NCBI RefSeq assembly: GCF_004364775.1
Contig: NZ_SOAL01000004.1
Location: 186,001 to 250,000 of the forward strand
Origin: Comamonas sp. JUb58
GTDB lineage: Bacteria > Pseudomonadota > Gammaproteobacteria > Burkholderiales > Burkholderiaceae_C
DNA: 64,000 nt
Direction: 5' to 3'
Numbering within the stretch: position 1 is the first letter of the stretch; every line of letters begins with the position of its first letter. The translations under genes were made by a program, and so were the position numbers. The notes beneath the pieces were generated by a model. It saw only the letters and a list, made by a program, of their open reading frames with translations, searched no databases and was not told the DNA's origin. Of the stretch, positions 9,701 through 17,266 are shown one piece after another.

Positions 9701-10608
9701 TGCGCGTCTCGGGCTTTTTCCGGGATGCGTTCAGCAATGTGATCCGCCTGTTTGATGCAGCCGTGCAAAAAGTGGCGGCGCTGGAAGACGAAGACGCCGC
9801 GCAAAACCCGATCCGCGCCCGCGTGCTGGCCGAGGCCGCGCAGCTGCAGCAGCAGGGGCTGGACGCCAAGGCGGCGCGCCACCAGGCGGGCCTGCGCGTG
9901 TTTGGCGCCAAGCCCGGCAGCTATGGCGCCGGCCTGCAAGGCCTGATCGACAGCGGCCAGTGGCAAAGCGACGAAGACCTGGCCACCGCCTACCGCAACT
10001 GGGGCGCCTATGCCTACGGCCAGCACGATGAAGGCAGCCAGGTACCCGAGACCTTTGTGCGCCGCCTGTCCGAGATGCAGCTGGTGCTGCACAACCAGGA
10101 CAACCGCGAACACGATGTGCTCGACTCCGGCGACTACTACCAGTTCCAGGGCGGCATGGCCGCTGCCGTGCGCCACTACAGCGGCCAGCAACCGGCCATG
10201 TACTTTGGCGACCACAGCAACCCCGAGTCGCCACGCATGCGCAGCCTGCAAGAAGAGATCAGCCGGGTGGTGCGCTCGCGTGCCACCAACCCCAAGTGGA
10301 TCGAGGGCGTGCAGCGCCATGGCTACAAGGGCGCGTTCGAGATTGCCGCAACGGTGGACTACCTCTTCGCCTTTGATGCCACCGCCCGCGTGGTGCGCGA
10401 TGACCAATACGCCCGCGTCACCGATGCCTTTGTCGCCGATGACACGACGCGCGCCTTTATGCAGCAGCACAATCCGCAGGCCTTCCACGGCATGTGCGAG
10501 CGCCTGCTTGAAGCCATACAGCGCGGCCTGTGGCAGGAGCCTGGCGACTACCCCCAATTGCTGGAGACCCATTTGCTCGACACCGAACACCTGCTGGAGA
10601 TGCGATGA
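6790..10608 (+). CDS. cobN: Cobaltochelatase large subunit CobN
   Basis: The 1272-residue product matches the CobN/ChlH/BchH family in length and segments. Examples are [55 protein letters not shown] and the C-terminal [11 protein letters not shown] with NPKWIEG. CobN binds the corrin macrocycle and inserts Co2+ using an AAA+ motor; the ATPase subunits are encoded next. It overlaps cobW by one base and the ATPase gene by four bases (ATGA), so the genes form a tight operon. The protein is cytoplasmic, with no signal peptide. Large antisense frames across this gene are composition artefacts. Confidence 0.95.
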   Translation: [1272 protein letters not shown]

Positions 10609-11696
10609 GCGCCCCCAACGATCTGCATTTTCCCTTCAGTGCCATTGAGGGCCAGGCCGCGCTGCAGCAGGCCTTGCTGCTGCTGGCGGTCGATCCGCAA
10701 CTGGGCGGCGTGCTGGTGGAAGGCCCACGCGGCACCGCCAAATCCACCAGCGCCCGCGCGCTGGCCGAGCTGCTGCCCAGCGGCCATTTTGTGAACCTGC
10801 CCCTGGGCACGACCGAGGAGCAATTGCAAGGCGCGCTGGATCTGGAAGCTGCGCTGCAATCGTCTGCCGTGCAGTTCCGCCCCGGCCTGCTGGCCCAGGC
10901 CCACCAGGGCATCCTGTATGTGGACGAGGTCAACCTGCTGCCCGATGGCCTGGTGGACTTGCTGCTCGATGTCAGCGCCAGCGGCACCAACCGCATCGAG
11001 CGCGATGGCGTATCGCACCAGCATGCCGCGCGCATTGCACTGATCGGCACGATGAACCCCGAAGAAGGCCAGCTGCGCCCGCAGCTGCTGGACCGCTTTG
11101 GCCTGTTTGTGCGCCTGCCCAATGTGCCCGATGTGGAAACGCGCAAACGCATCGTGCGTGCCCGCATGGCCTTTGATGCGGACCCAGCGCAGTTCTGCGC
11201 CCAGCAAGCTGAGGCACAAGCCCGGCTGCGCGAGCAGATTGCCGCCGCACGCACGCAGTTGGCCAGCGTCGTCTGGCCCGATGCCGTGTTTGATGCCGTC
11301 GCACAGCTGTGCCAGCAATCCGGTGCCGAAGGCGTGCGTGCCGACCTGGTAATGCTGCGCGCCGCCCGCGCCCAGGCAGCGCTGGCGTGCCATGCCGAGG
11401 TGAGCCTGGCGGATGTGCAAGCCGTGGCTGAACTGGCACTGGCCCACCGCCGCAGTGCCGATGCGGCGCAGCCACCATCGCCCAGCGGCCAGGCCAATGA
11501 TCCCAACGATCAACAAGACCAACATCAGCAACCGCAGCAGCAACCGCCCAACCAGGCACAAGCCAGCAAGGCCGACGCCCCCAGCAGCAACGCCAACCAC
11601 AGCCAGCCCGATGGCTGGGGCGGCATGGCCGCTCCGCGCCACACCGGTATCGAGCCCGTCAAGGCCCTGCGGCCCTTTATCGCAAAAAAAGCCTGA
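10605..11696 (+). CDS. chlI: Chelatase AAA+ ATPase subunit, ChlI/BchI type (zero-frame product)
   Basis: The 363-residue AAA+ protein has Walker A EGPRGTAKST near residues 39-48, Walker B GILYVDEVNLL near 102-112 and the sensor-like GTMNPEEG near 148. An LDRFGL segment and a lid domain follow. The last 80 residues are a Gln/Pro/Asn-rich linker. That linker is typical of the junction between the ATPase and VWA halves of ChlD-type chelatase subunits rather than the end of a plain ChlI. The frame stops with TGA 11694-11696 four bases after seven adenines, and the next frame continues into a VWA domain (see the following entries). It would drive CobN-dependent cobalt insertion. Confidence 0.9.
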   Translation: MSAPNDLHFPFSAIEGQAALQQALLLLAVDPQLGGVLVEGPRGTAKSTSARALAELLPSGHFVNLPLGTTEEQLQGALDLEAALQSSAVQFRPGLLAQAHQGILYVDEVNLLPDGLVDLLLDVSASGTNRIERDGVSHQHAARIALIGTMNPEEGQLRPQLLDRFGLFVRLPNVPDVETRKRIVRARMAFDADPAQFCAQQAEAQARLREQIAAARTQLASVVWPDAVFDAVAQLCQQSGAEGVRADLVMLRAARAQAALACHAEVSLADVQAVAELALAHRRSADAAQPPSPSGQANDPNDQQDQHQQPQQQPPNQAQASKADAPSSNANHSQPDGWGGMAAPRHTGIEPVKALRPFIAKKA

Positions 11697-11730
11697 CGCG
11701 CCTCAGCCTGGCCGGCAAGGCCAAGCTGGG
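11684..11730 (+). promoter_or_regulatory. Programmed -1 ribosomal frameshift site (A_AAA_AAA plus hairpin)
   Basis: In the zero frame the bases read GC-A AAA AAA-G, a canonical X_XXY_YYZ heptamer at 11684-11690. The zero-frame stop follows directly (11694-11696). Eleven bases after the heptamer, 11702-11713 can pair with 11719-11730 around the loop GGCAA: twelve positions with one A/C mismatch and one T/G wobble. Slippage by -1 enters the frame that encodes the VWA domain. Programmed frameshifting in chlD genes is established for many bacteria and archaea; use here is inferred. Confidence 0.8.
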
Positions 11731-12334
11731 GCGCGCGCAGAGCACGCAGCGCGCCGGCCGCCTGCTGGCAACGGCCAGCCAGCGCATCGACTGGCCCCGC
11801 AGCCTGGCCGCCAAAGGCCAGGCCAAGTTGGCGCGCCCGCACCTGCGCTACCGCAAGCAACCCGCCGGTGCACAGCTGATGCACTGCGTGCTGCTTGATA
11901 CCTCCGCCTCCATGCTGCGCGGCCAGCAGCTCGCCCGCGCCAAGGGCTATCTGCAGGCCATTGCCGAGCAGGCCTACCGCCAGCGCGACAAGCTCTGCGT
12001 GCTGGGCTTTAGCGGCGACAGCGCCTATGTGATCCAGGCAGGGGCCAAGGCCCAGGCCTGGAACGAGGGCTGGATCCGCCCGATTGCGGGCGGCGGCGGC
12101 AGCCCGCTGGCCAGCGCCATCGCTTTGCTGGAGCGCCTGCTGCAGCGCGCCCGCCGCCAAGGCCCCGTGCATGCCTGCGTCTGGCTGCTCAGCGACGGCC
12201 GCTTTGCCCAGGTGCCCGAGCGCCCCAGCTGCGCCGAGCAGATCACCGTCGTGGGCTTTGACCAGGGTGGCCTGCCCTTGCAGCTGAGCCAGCGCCTGGC
12301 CGCGCGCTGGCATGCGGATTGGATACCGGCTTGA
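11690..12334 (+). CDS. chlD: VWA (integrin-I-like) domain of chelatase subunit ChlD, made by -1 frameshift
   Basis: Reading in the -1 frame from the slippery site gives 214 residues containing the VWA MIDAS motif DTSASM, a conserved basic segment before it (LRYRKQPAGAQ) and LLSDGRF. No ATG opens this frame, and only weak TTG or CTG codons precede the conserved residues. A fusion with the upstream ATPase is therefore the best explanation; it would be a 576-residue AAA+-linker-VWA protein, like other ChlD/CobT-type subunits. The VWA domain contacts the AAA+ ring and the large subunit CobN. The alternative is separate translation from TTG 11828 (168 residues), which would lack conserved basic residues. 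Confidence 0.85.
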   Translation, partial: SLTRLSLAGKAKLGRAQSTQRAGRLLATASQRIDWPRSLAAKGQAKLARPHLRYRKQPAGAQLMHCVLLDTSASMLRGQQLARAKGYLQAIAEQAYRQRDKLCVLGFSGDSAYVIQAGAKAQAWNEGWIRPIAGGGGSPLASAIALLERLLQRARRQGPVHACVWLLSDGRFAQVPERPSCAEQITVVGFDQGGLPLQLSQRLAARWHADWIPA

Positions 12335-12381
12335 GCCAGTGCCTTGCGCCGCCATAGCGGCTCATTGACCTTACAAATCCT

Positions 12382-12550
12382 CTAGGGATGCTCTGCAAAA
12401 CCCTCGCCAAGCGGGATGGACGCGGATCGGGATGAGCCGCAAGGCGTCTTTTGCAGTCAATAGCCGTAGCTATTGACAAGGAAGACAACGCAGCGGATAG
12501 CCCGAGACCGCGTTCAGACCACGGCAGGGAGTTTTGCAGAGGGTCCCTTG
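12382..12550 (-). mobile_element. MITE copy B (161 bp body, CTAG/CTTG flanks)
   Basis: The body 12386-12546 is the reverse orientation of copy A, with near-identical termini (GGATGCTCTGCAAAACC and GGACCCTCTGCAAAACTCC on the opposite strand). It has the same internal palindrome of TCAATAGC arms. The flanks CTAG and CTTG look like a 4-bp duplication with one change. It lies 47 bases after the chlD stop. Confidence 0.85.
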
Positions 12551-12776
12551 CTGCATACAAATTGAGAACCGACGCTCACCCTGCTGTCGGTTCTTCATGC
12601 GTGTCGGTTCTCGGTGAGTTTTGAACTTTTCTCACTGAAGTTTGAACTCGGAGCGCTCTGAGCTCACCCAGAGTGCATGCCGGAGCGACTTTCAGCCTGT
12701 CGCGGCCCCTGAGGTTGCAGCGAGGCTGCTGTTGCACGTGGTCAGTTGAATTCACAGCCAGAAGCCGACATAGCGG
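12551..12776. other. Intergenic stretch with hairpin
   Basis: No gene is seen here. Positions 12565-12573 and 12586-12594 form a perfect 9-bp stem (AGAACCGAC / GTCGGTTCT), and a third copy of GTCGGTTCTC follows at 12603. There is no T-run, so a termination role is uncertain. Confidence 0.35.
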
Positions 12777-12810
12777 AGAAAAAAATCTATAAACCGCAGA
12801 TTGGCGGTTT
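12777..12810 (-). terminator. Rho-independent terminator after the AraC gene
   Basis: On the minus strand the stem AAACCGC / GCGGTTT (12791-12797, 12804-12810) is followed by ATAGATTTTTTT. It lies 16 bases beyond the AraC-family stop codon. Confidence 0.75.
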
Positions 12811-12825
12811 CTGTGTTTTGTCTAC

Positions 12826-13707
12826 TTACCTCAATGCTGTGGCCATCCGCACGGCGTCCTTCGCAGGCGGAAGCCCGAATGCACGAGCGTATTCTCGGCT
12901 GAACTGGGTCGAACTTTCATAACCGACTGCGTAGGCGGCAGTGGTCACGTTATGGCTCATTGCCAACAGTAGCGCCCGCGCTCGAAGTAGCCGGATTTGC
13001 TTCTGGTACTGCAGTGGGCTGAGTGCGGTTACCGCCTTGAAGTGGCGGTGGAACGCCGACACGCTCATCGATGCCTCTCCAGCAAGCTCTTCCATACGCA
13101 AGGGCTGGGCAAAGTCCTCGCGGATCCGTTGCACCACTCGGTTGATTCGCTCCAAAGAAGAGTCCGGCGTGGCGATGTCACGCAGCATCCAGCCCATCGG
13201 CCCTTGAAGCACGCGGTAAAGAATCTCGCGCTCGAAAGCGGGCGCGAGCGCAGGAATGTCGGACGGTGTCTGCATTAAACGCAGCATGCGGACCCATGCA
13301 TCGAGCAACTGCGGCGTCACGGCTGCAACAGAGAAGGCCGTCGGCTGCTCTTCCCGTCTAGCCGTCCTGGGCACATCCGCCAACAATGCTGCAATGATGG
13401 GCTGCGTGAGGGTCAGGCTCACGGCGAGATAGGGGGCGCCAGACGGGCTGCTGCGCACCACACCTGCAGCCGGCAAGTCAATGGACATCACGAAGTAGGT
13501 CGCCGGGTCATAGTGGAGCGTTTGCCCACCCACAGTCATTGACTTGCTCCCCTGCAGGATGAGATTAACCATGGGGTCATACACAGCGGCCAGTTCATGC
13601 TCCGGTATGGCGCCCTGGACCATCGCCACGCGCGGTATTCCCGTCTCGGTCCGGCGGTTCTCCGCGTGGGCGGCCAACCGCCGAAGCTCGTTGAGTTGAT
13701 CTTCCAT
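12826..13707 (-). CDS. AraC-family transcriptional regulator with AraC_N cupin domain
   Basis: The 293-residue protein has an N-terminal sensing domain of the AraC_N type (YDPMVNLILQGSKSMTVGG, about residues 44-62). A C-terminal double helix-turn-helix follows from about residue 190, with MSVSAFHRHFKAVTALSPLQ and AYAVGYESSTQFSREYARAF. It is transcribed divergently from the SDR gene across 134 bases, the standard layout for a local activator. Its target is therefore probably the SDR-VOC-SnoaL-dehydrogenase operon. The ligand is unknown. A second AraC/SDR divergent pair of similar type lies near 35.9 kb. Confidence 0.88.
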   Translation of the reverse strand: MEDQLNELRRLAAHAENRRTETGIPRVAMVQGAIPEHELAAVYDPMVNLILQGSKSMTVGGQTLHYDPATYFVMSIDLPAAGVVRSSPSGAPYLAVSLTLTQPIIAALLADVPRTARREEQPTAFSVAAVTPQLLDAWVRMLRLMQTPSDIPALAPAFEREILYRVLQGPMGWMLRDIATPDSSLERINRVVQRIREDFAQPLRMEELAGEASMSVSAFHRHFKAVTALSPLQYQKQIRLLRARALLLAMSHNVTTAAYAVGYESSTQFSREYARAFGLPPAKDAVRMATALR

Positions 13708-13841
13708 GCTGCTATTGAACCTCTACCGCCGATCGCGCACAAGCTAAAAAGCAGAAATAGGCAGGAATCAAGTAGAAACGGGTGTGCGCTATTCGTGCCA
13801 AAAACATATCGTGGAGCCACTGAAATTCACTGGAGCCGAGT

Positions 13842-14585
13842 ATGAAAATCATCGTCATCACCGGGGGCAGCAGAGGCATAGGCGCGAGCGCCGCCTTAGA
13901 GTGCGCCCGCCGTGGATTGGGCATCATCCTGACCTACAACCGAAACCCGCAAGCCGCCCAAGCTGTGGTGAGGAAAATCGACGCAGTCGGTGGTCAGGCT
14001 GTAGCGTTACCGCTCGACGTTGCAGACGCCGGTACGTTCCCTGCGTTTCGAGACACGGTGCTGCAGACGCTGACATCGACATGGGGTGAAAGTCGACTGG
14101 ATGGTTTGGTGAACAACGCCGGGTACGGGATCTTCAATCCGCTGGATTCCGTTACCGAGGCGCAGTTTGATGGGCTGATGAACGTTCACCTGAAGGGCCC
14201 CTTCTTCCTGACCCAGGCACTGCTGCCGCTGCTGAAGGACGGCTCGAGCATCGTCAATATGACCAGCGCGACAACCCGGGTGGCGACTGCAGGTGTTGCG
14301 CCGTACGCCAGTTTCAAGGGCGGCTTGGAAGTTCTCACCCGCTACATGGCCAAGGAGTTTGGAGAGCGCCGCATCCGCGTCAACGCCGTGTCCCCAGGCG
14401 CCATCCGTACCGAGCTTGGTGGCGGGCTGAACGCAGAGTTCGAGGCTTTGCTGGCGGGCCAGACTGCACTTGGTCGGGTCGGTGAACCTGAAGAAGTGGC
14501 ACGGGTCATCGCGACCTTGCTGACGGACGACGGTGCATGGGTCAACGCTCAGAACATCGAAGTCTCTGGTGGCTATATCGTCTGA
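13842..14585 (+). CDS. Short-chain dehydrogenase/reductase (SDR)
   Basis: The 247-residue classical SDR has the nucleotide loop TGGSRGIG at residues 6-13, NNAGYG near residue 90, and a catalytic YASFK (Y-x-x-x-K) with an upstream Ser-rich strand (VNMTSAT). C-terminal NAQNIEVSGG completes the fold. It would oxidise or reduce a hydroxyl/carbonyl group with NAD(P)(H). GGAG precedes ATG 13842. It is first in a close operon with a VOC protein (12-base gap), a SnoaL-like protein and an NADP-binding reductase, under likely control of the divergent AraC regulator. Confidence 0.9.
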   Translation: MKIIVITGGSRGIGASAALECARRGLGIILTYNRNPQAAQAVVRKIDAVGGQAVALPLDVADAGTFPAFRDTVLQTLTSTWGESRLDGLVNNAGYGIFNPLDSVTEAQFDGLMNVHLKGPFFLTQALLPLLKDGSSIVNMTSATTRVATAGVAPYASFKGGLEVLTRYMAKEFGERRIRVNAVSPGAIRTELGGGLNAEFEALLAGQTALGRVGEPEEVARVIATLLTDDGAWVNAQNIEVSGGYIV

Positions 14586-14597
14586 AAGGAGTTTTCC

Positions 14598-15002
14598 ATG
14601 CTCGACCACATCTTCCTCACGGTCAACGACATCGACCTATCCATCGCTTTTTACGAGAGAGTGCTTCCGCTGCTGGGCATCAATGTGCGGCACAACTACG
14701 ATGGCAAGGATGGTCCACCGGGTCATCCCGACCTCAAAGGTTTCGGCGCCAATGGCCGTATGTTCTTCTGGTTGCGAGAGGGCAAGGCGGCCCCTGGTGC
14801 CGTGCATATCGGCTTTGTCGCCGACTCCGAAGAGACGGTGAACGAGGCGCACGCAAAGGCTTTAGCGGCAGGTGCGGCCGAGATTCATCCGCCTGGCCCT
14901 CAACTGCACTACGACCCGCGCTACTACGCGGCACAGGTTCGAGACCTCGACGGATACAGCCTCGAATTCGTCTACAAAAGCTGGCAACACGAGGCAGAGT
15001 GA
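14598..15002 (+). CDS. VOC-family (glyoxalase/bleomycin-resistance fold) protein
   Basis: The 134-residue protein opens with MLDHIFLTVNDIDLSIAFYE, the typical first strand-helix unit of VOC proteins. It continues with HIGFVADSEETVNEAHAKAL and ends DLDGYSLEFVYK. The family uses paired beta-alpha-beta-beta-beta units to bind a metal and small molecules, and members act as isomerases, dioxygenases or drug-binding proteins. AAAGGAG lies just upstream of the ATG. Its stop overlaps the next ATG (TGATG), so the two are translationally coupled. Confidence 0.85.
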   Translation: MLDHIFLTVNDIDLSIAFYERVLPLLGINVRHNYDGKDGPPGHPDLKGFGANGRMFFWLREGKAAPGAVHIGFVADSEETVNEAHAKALAAGAAEIHPPGPQLHYDPRYYAAQVRDLDGYSLEFVYKSWQHEAE

Positions 15003-15349
15003 TGCCTTTGAGAAACGATAGCGTGCACACCCTGGCTGACACACTGATTGCTGCAACCAATGCTTTCGATGTCAATGGCGTGCTCGCCCTGTTTACGCCT
15101 GATGCGGTCATCGACGACCCATCTACCGGCCATAGGTTCGAAGGCCAAGCCGGAATTCGCGATTACATCGAGCGGTTCTTCATCGGCTACCACACGGTCA
15201 CGCGCATCCTGTCCATCCAGTACCTCTCACTCAAGCAGGCGCTGGTGCGCGTCGACTTCACAGGCACCTTCGGCCATGAGATTGGCCTGCTGGAGCTGCA
15301 CGTGGACGAGCGCGGACTCATTGTTCGCATTGACGCTGACCTGGAGTGA
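15002..15349 (+). CDS. SnoaL/NTF2-like small protein
   Basis: The 115-residue protein has the NTF2-fold pattern: an N-terminal helix (LADTLIAATNAFDVNGVLAL), then FTPDAVIDDPSTG, a G-x-x-x-I-RDYIERFF helix and a long curved sheet. Such proteins are ketosteroid-isomerase-like enzymes or binding proteins. ATG 15002 overlaps the VOC stop; a longer upstream frame runs antigenically through the VOC gene in another frame and is not used. With the SDR and VOC genes it suggests a small-molecule conversion or detoxification route; the substrate is unknown. Confidence 0.75.
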   Translation: MPLRNDSVHTLADTLIAATNAFDVNGVLALFTPDAVIDDPSTGHRFEGQAGIRDYIERFFIGYHTVTRILSIQYLSLKQALVRVDFTGTFGHEIGLLELHVDERGLIVRIDADLE

Positions 15350-15489
15350 AGCCCAAGGTGCGTGCAGCTAGCCACGAGGCAAGCGGCGTGACCTTGGCAA
15401 CTAATGCCTGCTCATGAATTTACAACCCGCTGGTTGCACCTGGCGGGCAATAACTTGGAGTCCTGCCGGCTGCGGCTAGAAACATTGCT

Positions 15490-16494
15490 ATGAAGAAGCT
15501 GATGATTTATGGGGCTGCCGGCTACACCGGTGGCATGGTGGCGGAGCATGCGAGGGCTGCAGGGCTCAGCCTCGTCCTCGCAGGACGCGACCAGAGCCGC
15601 GCTGCTTTGGAAGCGAAAGCCGCAAGGCTTGGAGCCGAGACACGCATTTTTGATGTCAACAACGCGGAGGCCGTCGGAACTGCTCTTGAAGACGTGGCAG
15701 TGTTGCTCAATGCAGCCGGGCCGTTTGCAAGCACCGCCGAACCCCTGATGGTTTCTGCCATCCATTGCGGCGTTCACTATCTCGACTTCTCCGCAGAATT
15801 GGTCACCTACTGCCGCGCACTTGCTCTGGACGCGCAAGCTCGCGCAGTTGGCGTCATGCTTCTACCTGGAAGTGGAGGGAGCGTCGCGATGCTTGGCAGT
15901 CTCGCGGGGCACGTTGTCGCAAGGGCAGTGGCACCTCGGCAAATCAACGTCGCCCTGCATGTGGCGGGCGGGATGTCGAAAGGTTCGGCGATCAGCGCGC
16001 AGCAAAAAGTGGTTTCGCAGACACTGCGCCTGGTCGATGGCCAATTGGCCTCAGGTAGTCCTGAAGATGTTCGGGACTTCGACTTCGGGCGAGGACTGAA
16101 GTCCTCGTTTCCCGTGACGCTGCCGGACCTTTTGACCATCCATCACGCAACGGGCGTCGCCGACATCGACACTTTCGTTCATGTCTCTTCAAACGCCTTC
16201 CCGACGGGCGACGTAAGCAATCTTGCTGCAGGCCCTAGCGCAAAGGAGCGAGACGAGAACCGGTATCAGGCGGCCATTGAGGTCACCGATGCGGACGGTA
16301 CCGTTTTGCGGGCTTTGCTGGATACGGTCAACGGCTACACCTTCACTGCCATCGCTGCGGCGGAGGCCGCTCGGCGGGTGCTCAATGGCGAAGGGAAACC
16401 AGGGTTCCAGACGCCCGCCGGACTGTTCGGGCACGGTTTTGCAGCGAGCATTGCCGACACCCGAATCACAGACCTTGAAAGCTCTCCGGCCTAA
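15490..16494 (+). CDS. Saccharopine-dehydrogenase-like NAD(P)-binding protein
   Basis: The 334-residue protein has an N-terminal Rossmann fold with GAAGYTGGMVAEHA at residues 8-21 and AGRDQSRAALEAKA after it. It continues LNAAGPFASTAEPL and GVHYLDFSAE. These are the hallmarks of the saccharopine dehydrogenase / trans-acting enoyl reductase superfamily. It probably reduces or epimerises a small substrate with NAD(P)H. It follows the SnoaL gene after 140 bases and is the last gene of the AraC-linked cluster. Its precise reaction cannot be read from the sequence. Confidence 0.8.
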   Translation: MKKLMIYGAAGYTGGMVAEHARAAGLSLVLAGRDQSRAALEAKAARLGAETRIFDVNNAEAVGTALEDVAVLLNAAGPFASTAEPLMVSAIHCGVHYLDFSAELVTYCRALALDAQARAVGVMLLPGSGGSVAMLGSLAGHVVARAVAPRQINVALHVAGGMSKGSAISAQQKVVSQTLRLVDGQLASGSPEDVRDFDFGRGLKSSFPVTLPDLLTIHHATGVADIDTFVHVSSNAFPTGDVSNLAAGPSAKERDENRYQAAIEVTDADGTVLRALLDTVNGYTFTAIAAAEAARRVLNGEGKPGFQTPAGLFGHGFAASIADTRITDLESSPA

Positions 16495-16930
16495 CAAGTG
16501 GCGGAATCGCCGGAGAGGGTTTACTTCGCTGCGCGAAGCTGCAAAAGCATTTCTCTGCTGACATTGAAAGGCAGCTTTCACGGTCTTCAAGCTTTCCAAA
16601 CGGATCGCAAGCCGCCATCGGAACAGCTCGACCAGCTGGCCAGCTAGGTAGGATCTTTACGCAAGCTGCCATCGACCAGTCCGTTCGTAGAACACGCTTG
16701 GCTTGGCCTGTAGGACCTTTGCAAGAGTGTGAGAATGACTGGATCAACCGTTATCACTGCTTCTGTAAATGTCCTTGATCTACAAGGACACGAATTTGCA
16801 AGAGCAATGAGCTCCTAGAGCTGAATGGCGCCGACAACCGCCAAGTTGCCATTAAGGCTGCAATACATCCAGTATTCGGTGCGCTGAACACCCCTCTCGT
16901 ACATTGTCTCTAACTAGTCAGGCCCATTGC
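16495..16930. other. Gene-free stretch
   Basis: About 435 bases. Open frames in both strands are short, Cys/Ser-rich and lack ribosome-binding sites. I see no gene, repeat or strong hairpin; it may hold decayed coding DNA. Confidence 0.4.
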
Positions 16931-17266
16931 ATGCGACCCAACACCCACTTCCAGATCGAGGTTGAGCGCTGCGGCGTTGAGCCGTTTCAGCTGGTTGCGA
17001 ACGCCGCCTGCGAAGCCTCTGCCTTTGCCATCACTGAGGCCCATGTCCGGCCTGGACATGTGATCACCATCGCTTGCCTGGGTGAAGGCGTAGATTACGG
17101 AAACCTCATCATGGAGGTCTCCGCAGACGGCGATATCAACCTGGTTGCGCATGCGCATCGAGGGTTCCAAGTAAACGGGGTATCGCTGGAGCCAGCCTTG
17201 GCGGCATTGCGATTCTGGTTGCCGCTGCAGGAGCGAGATGCCCGTCTCGCATGGGAGGATCAGTGA
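16931..17266 (+). CDS. Hypothetical protein, 111 residues
   Basis: The product MRPNTHFQIEVERCGVEPFQ... is soluble, mildly acidic and rich in beta-strand-like segments, with no signal peptide or membrane helix. I recognise no domain. The ATG at 16931 is preferred to a TTG 27 bases upstream. Coding-like third-position GC supports a real gene. It stands alone between two gene-free stretches. Confidence 0.5.
   Translation: MRPNTHFQIEVERCGVEPFQLVANAACEASAFAITEAHVRPGHVITIACLGEGVDYGNLIMEVSADGDINLVAHAHRGFQVNGVSLEPALAALRFWLPLQERDARLAWEDQ

Noticed and set aside
11828..12334. Independent VWA gene starting at TTG 11828
   Set aside because: This start lacks a ribosome site and would drop the conserved basic residues before the VWA fold; the frame is open back to a canonical slippery heptamer, so the frameshift fusion is preferred.
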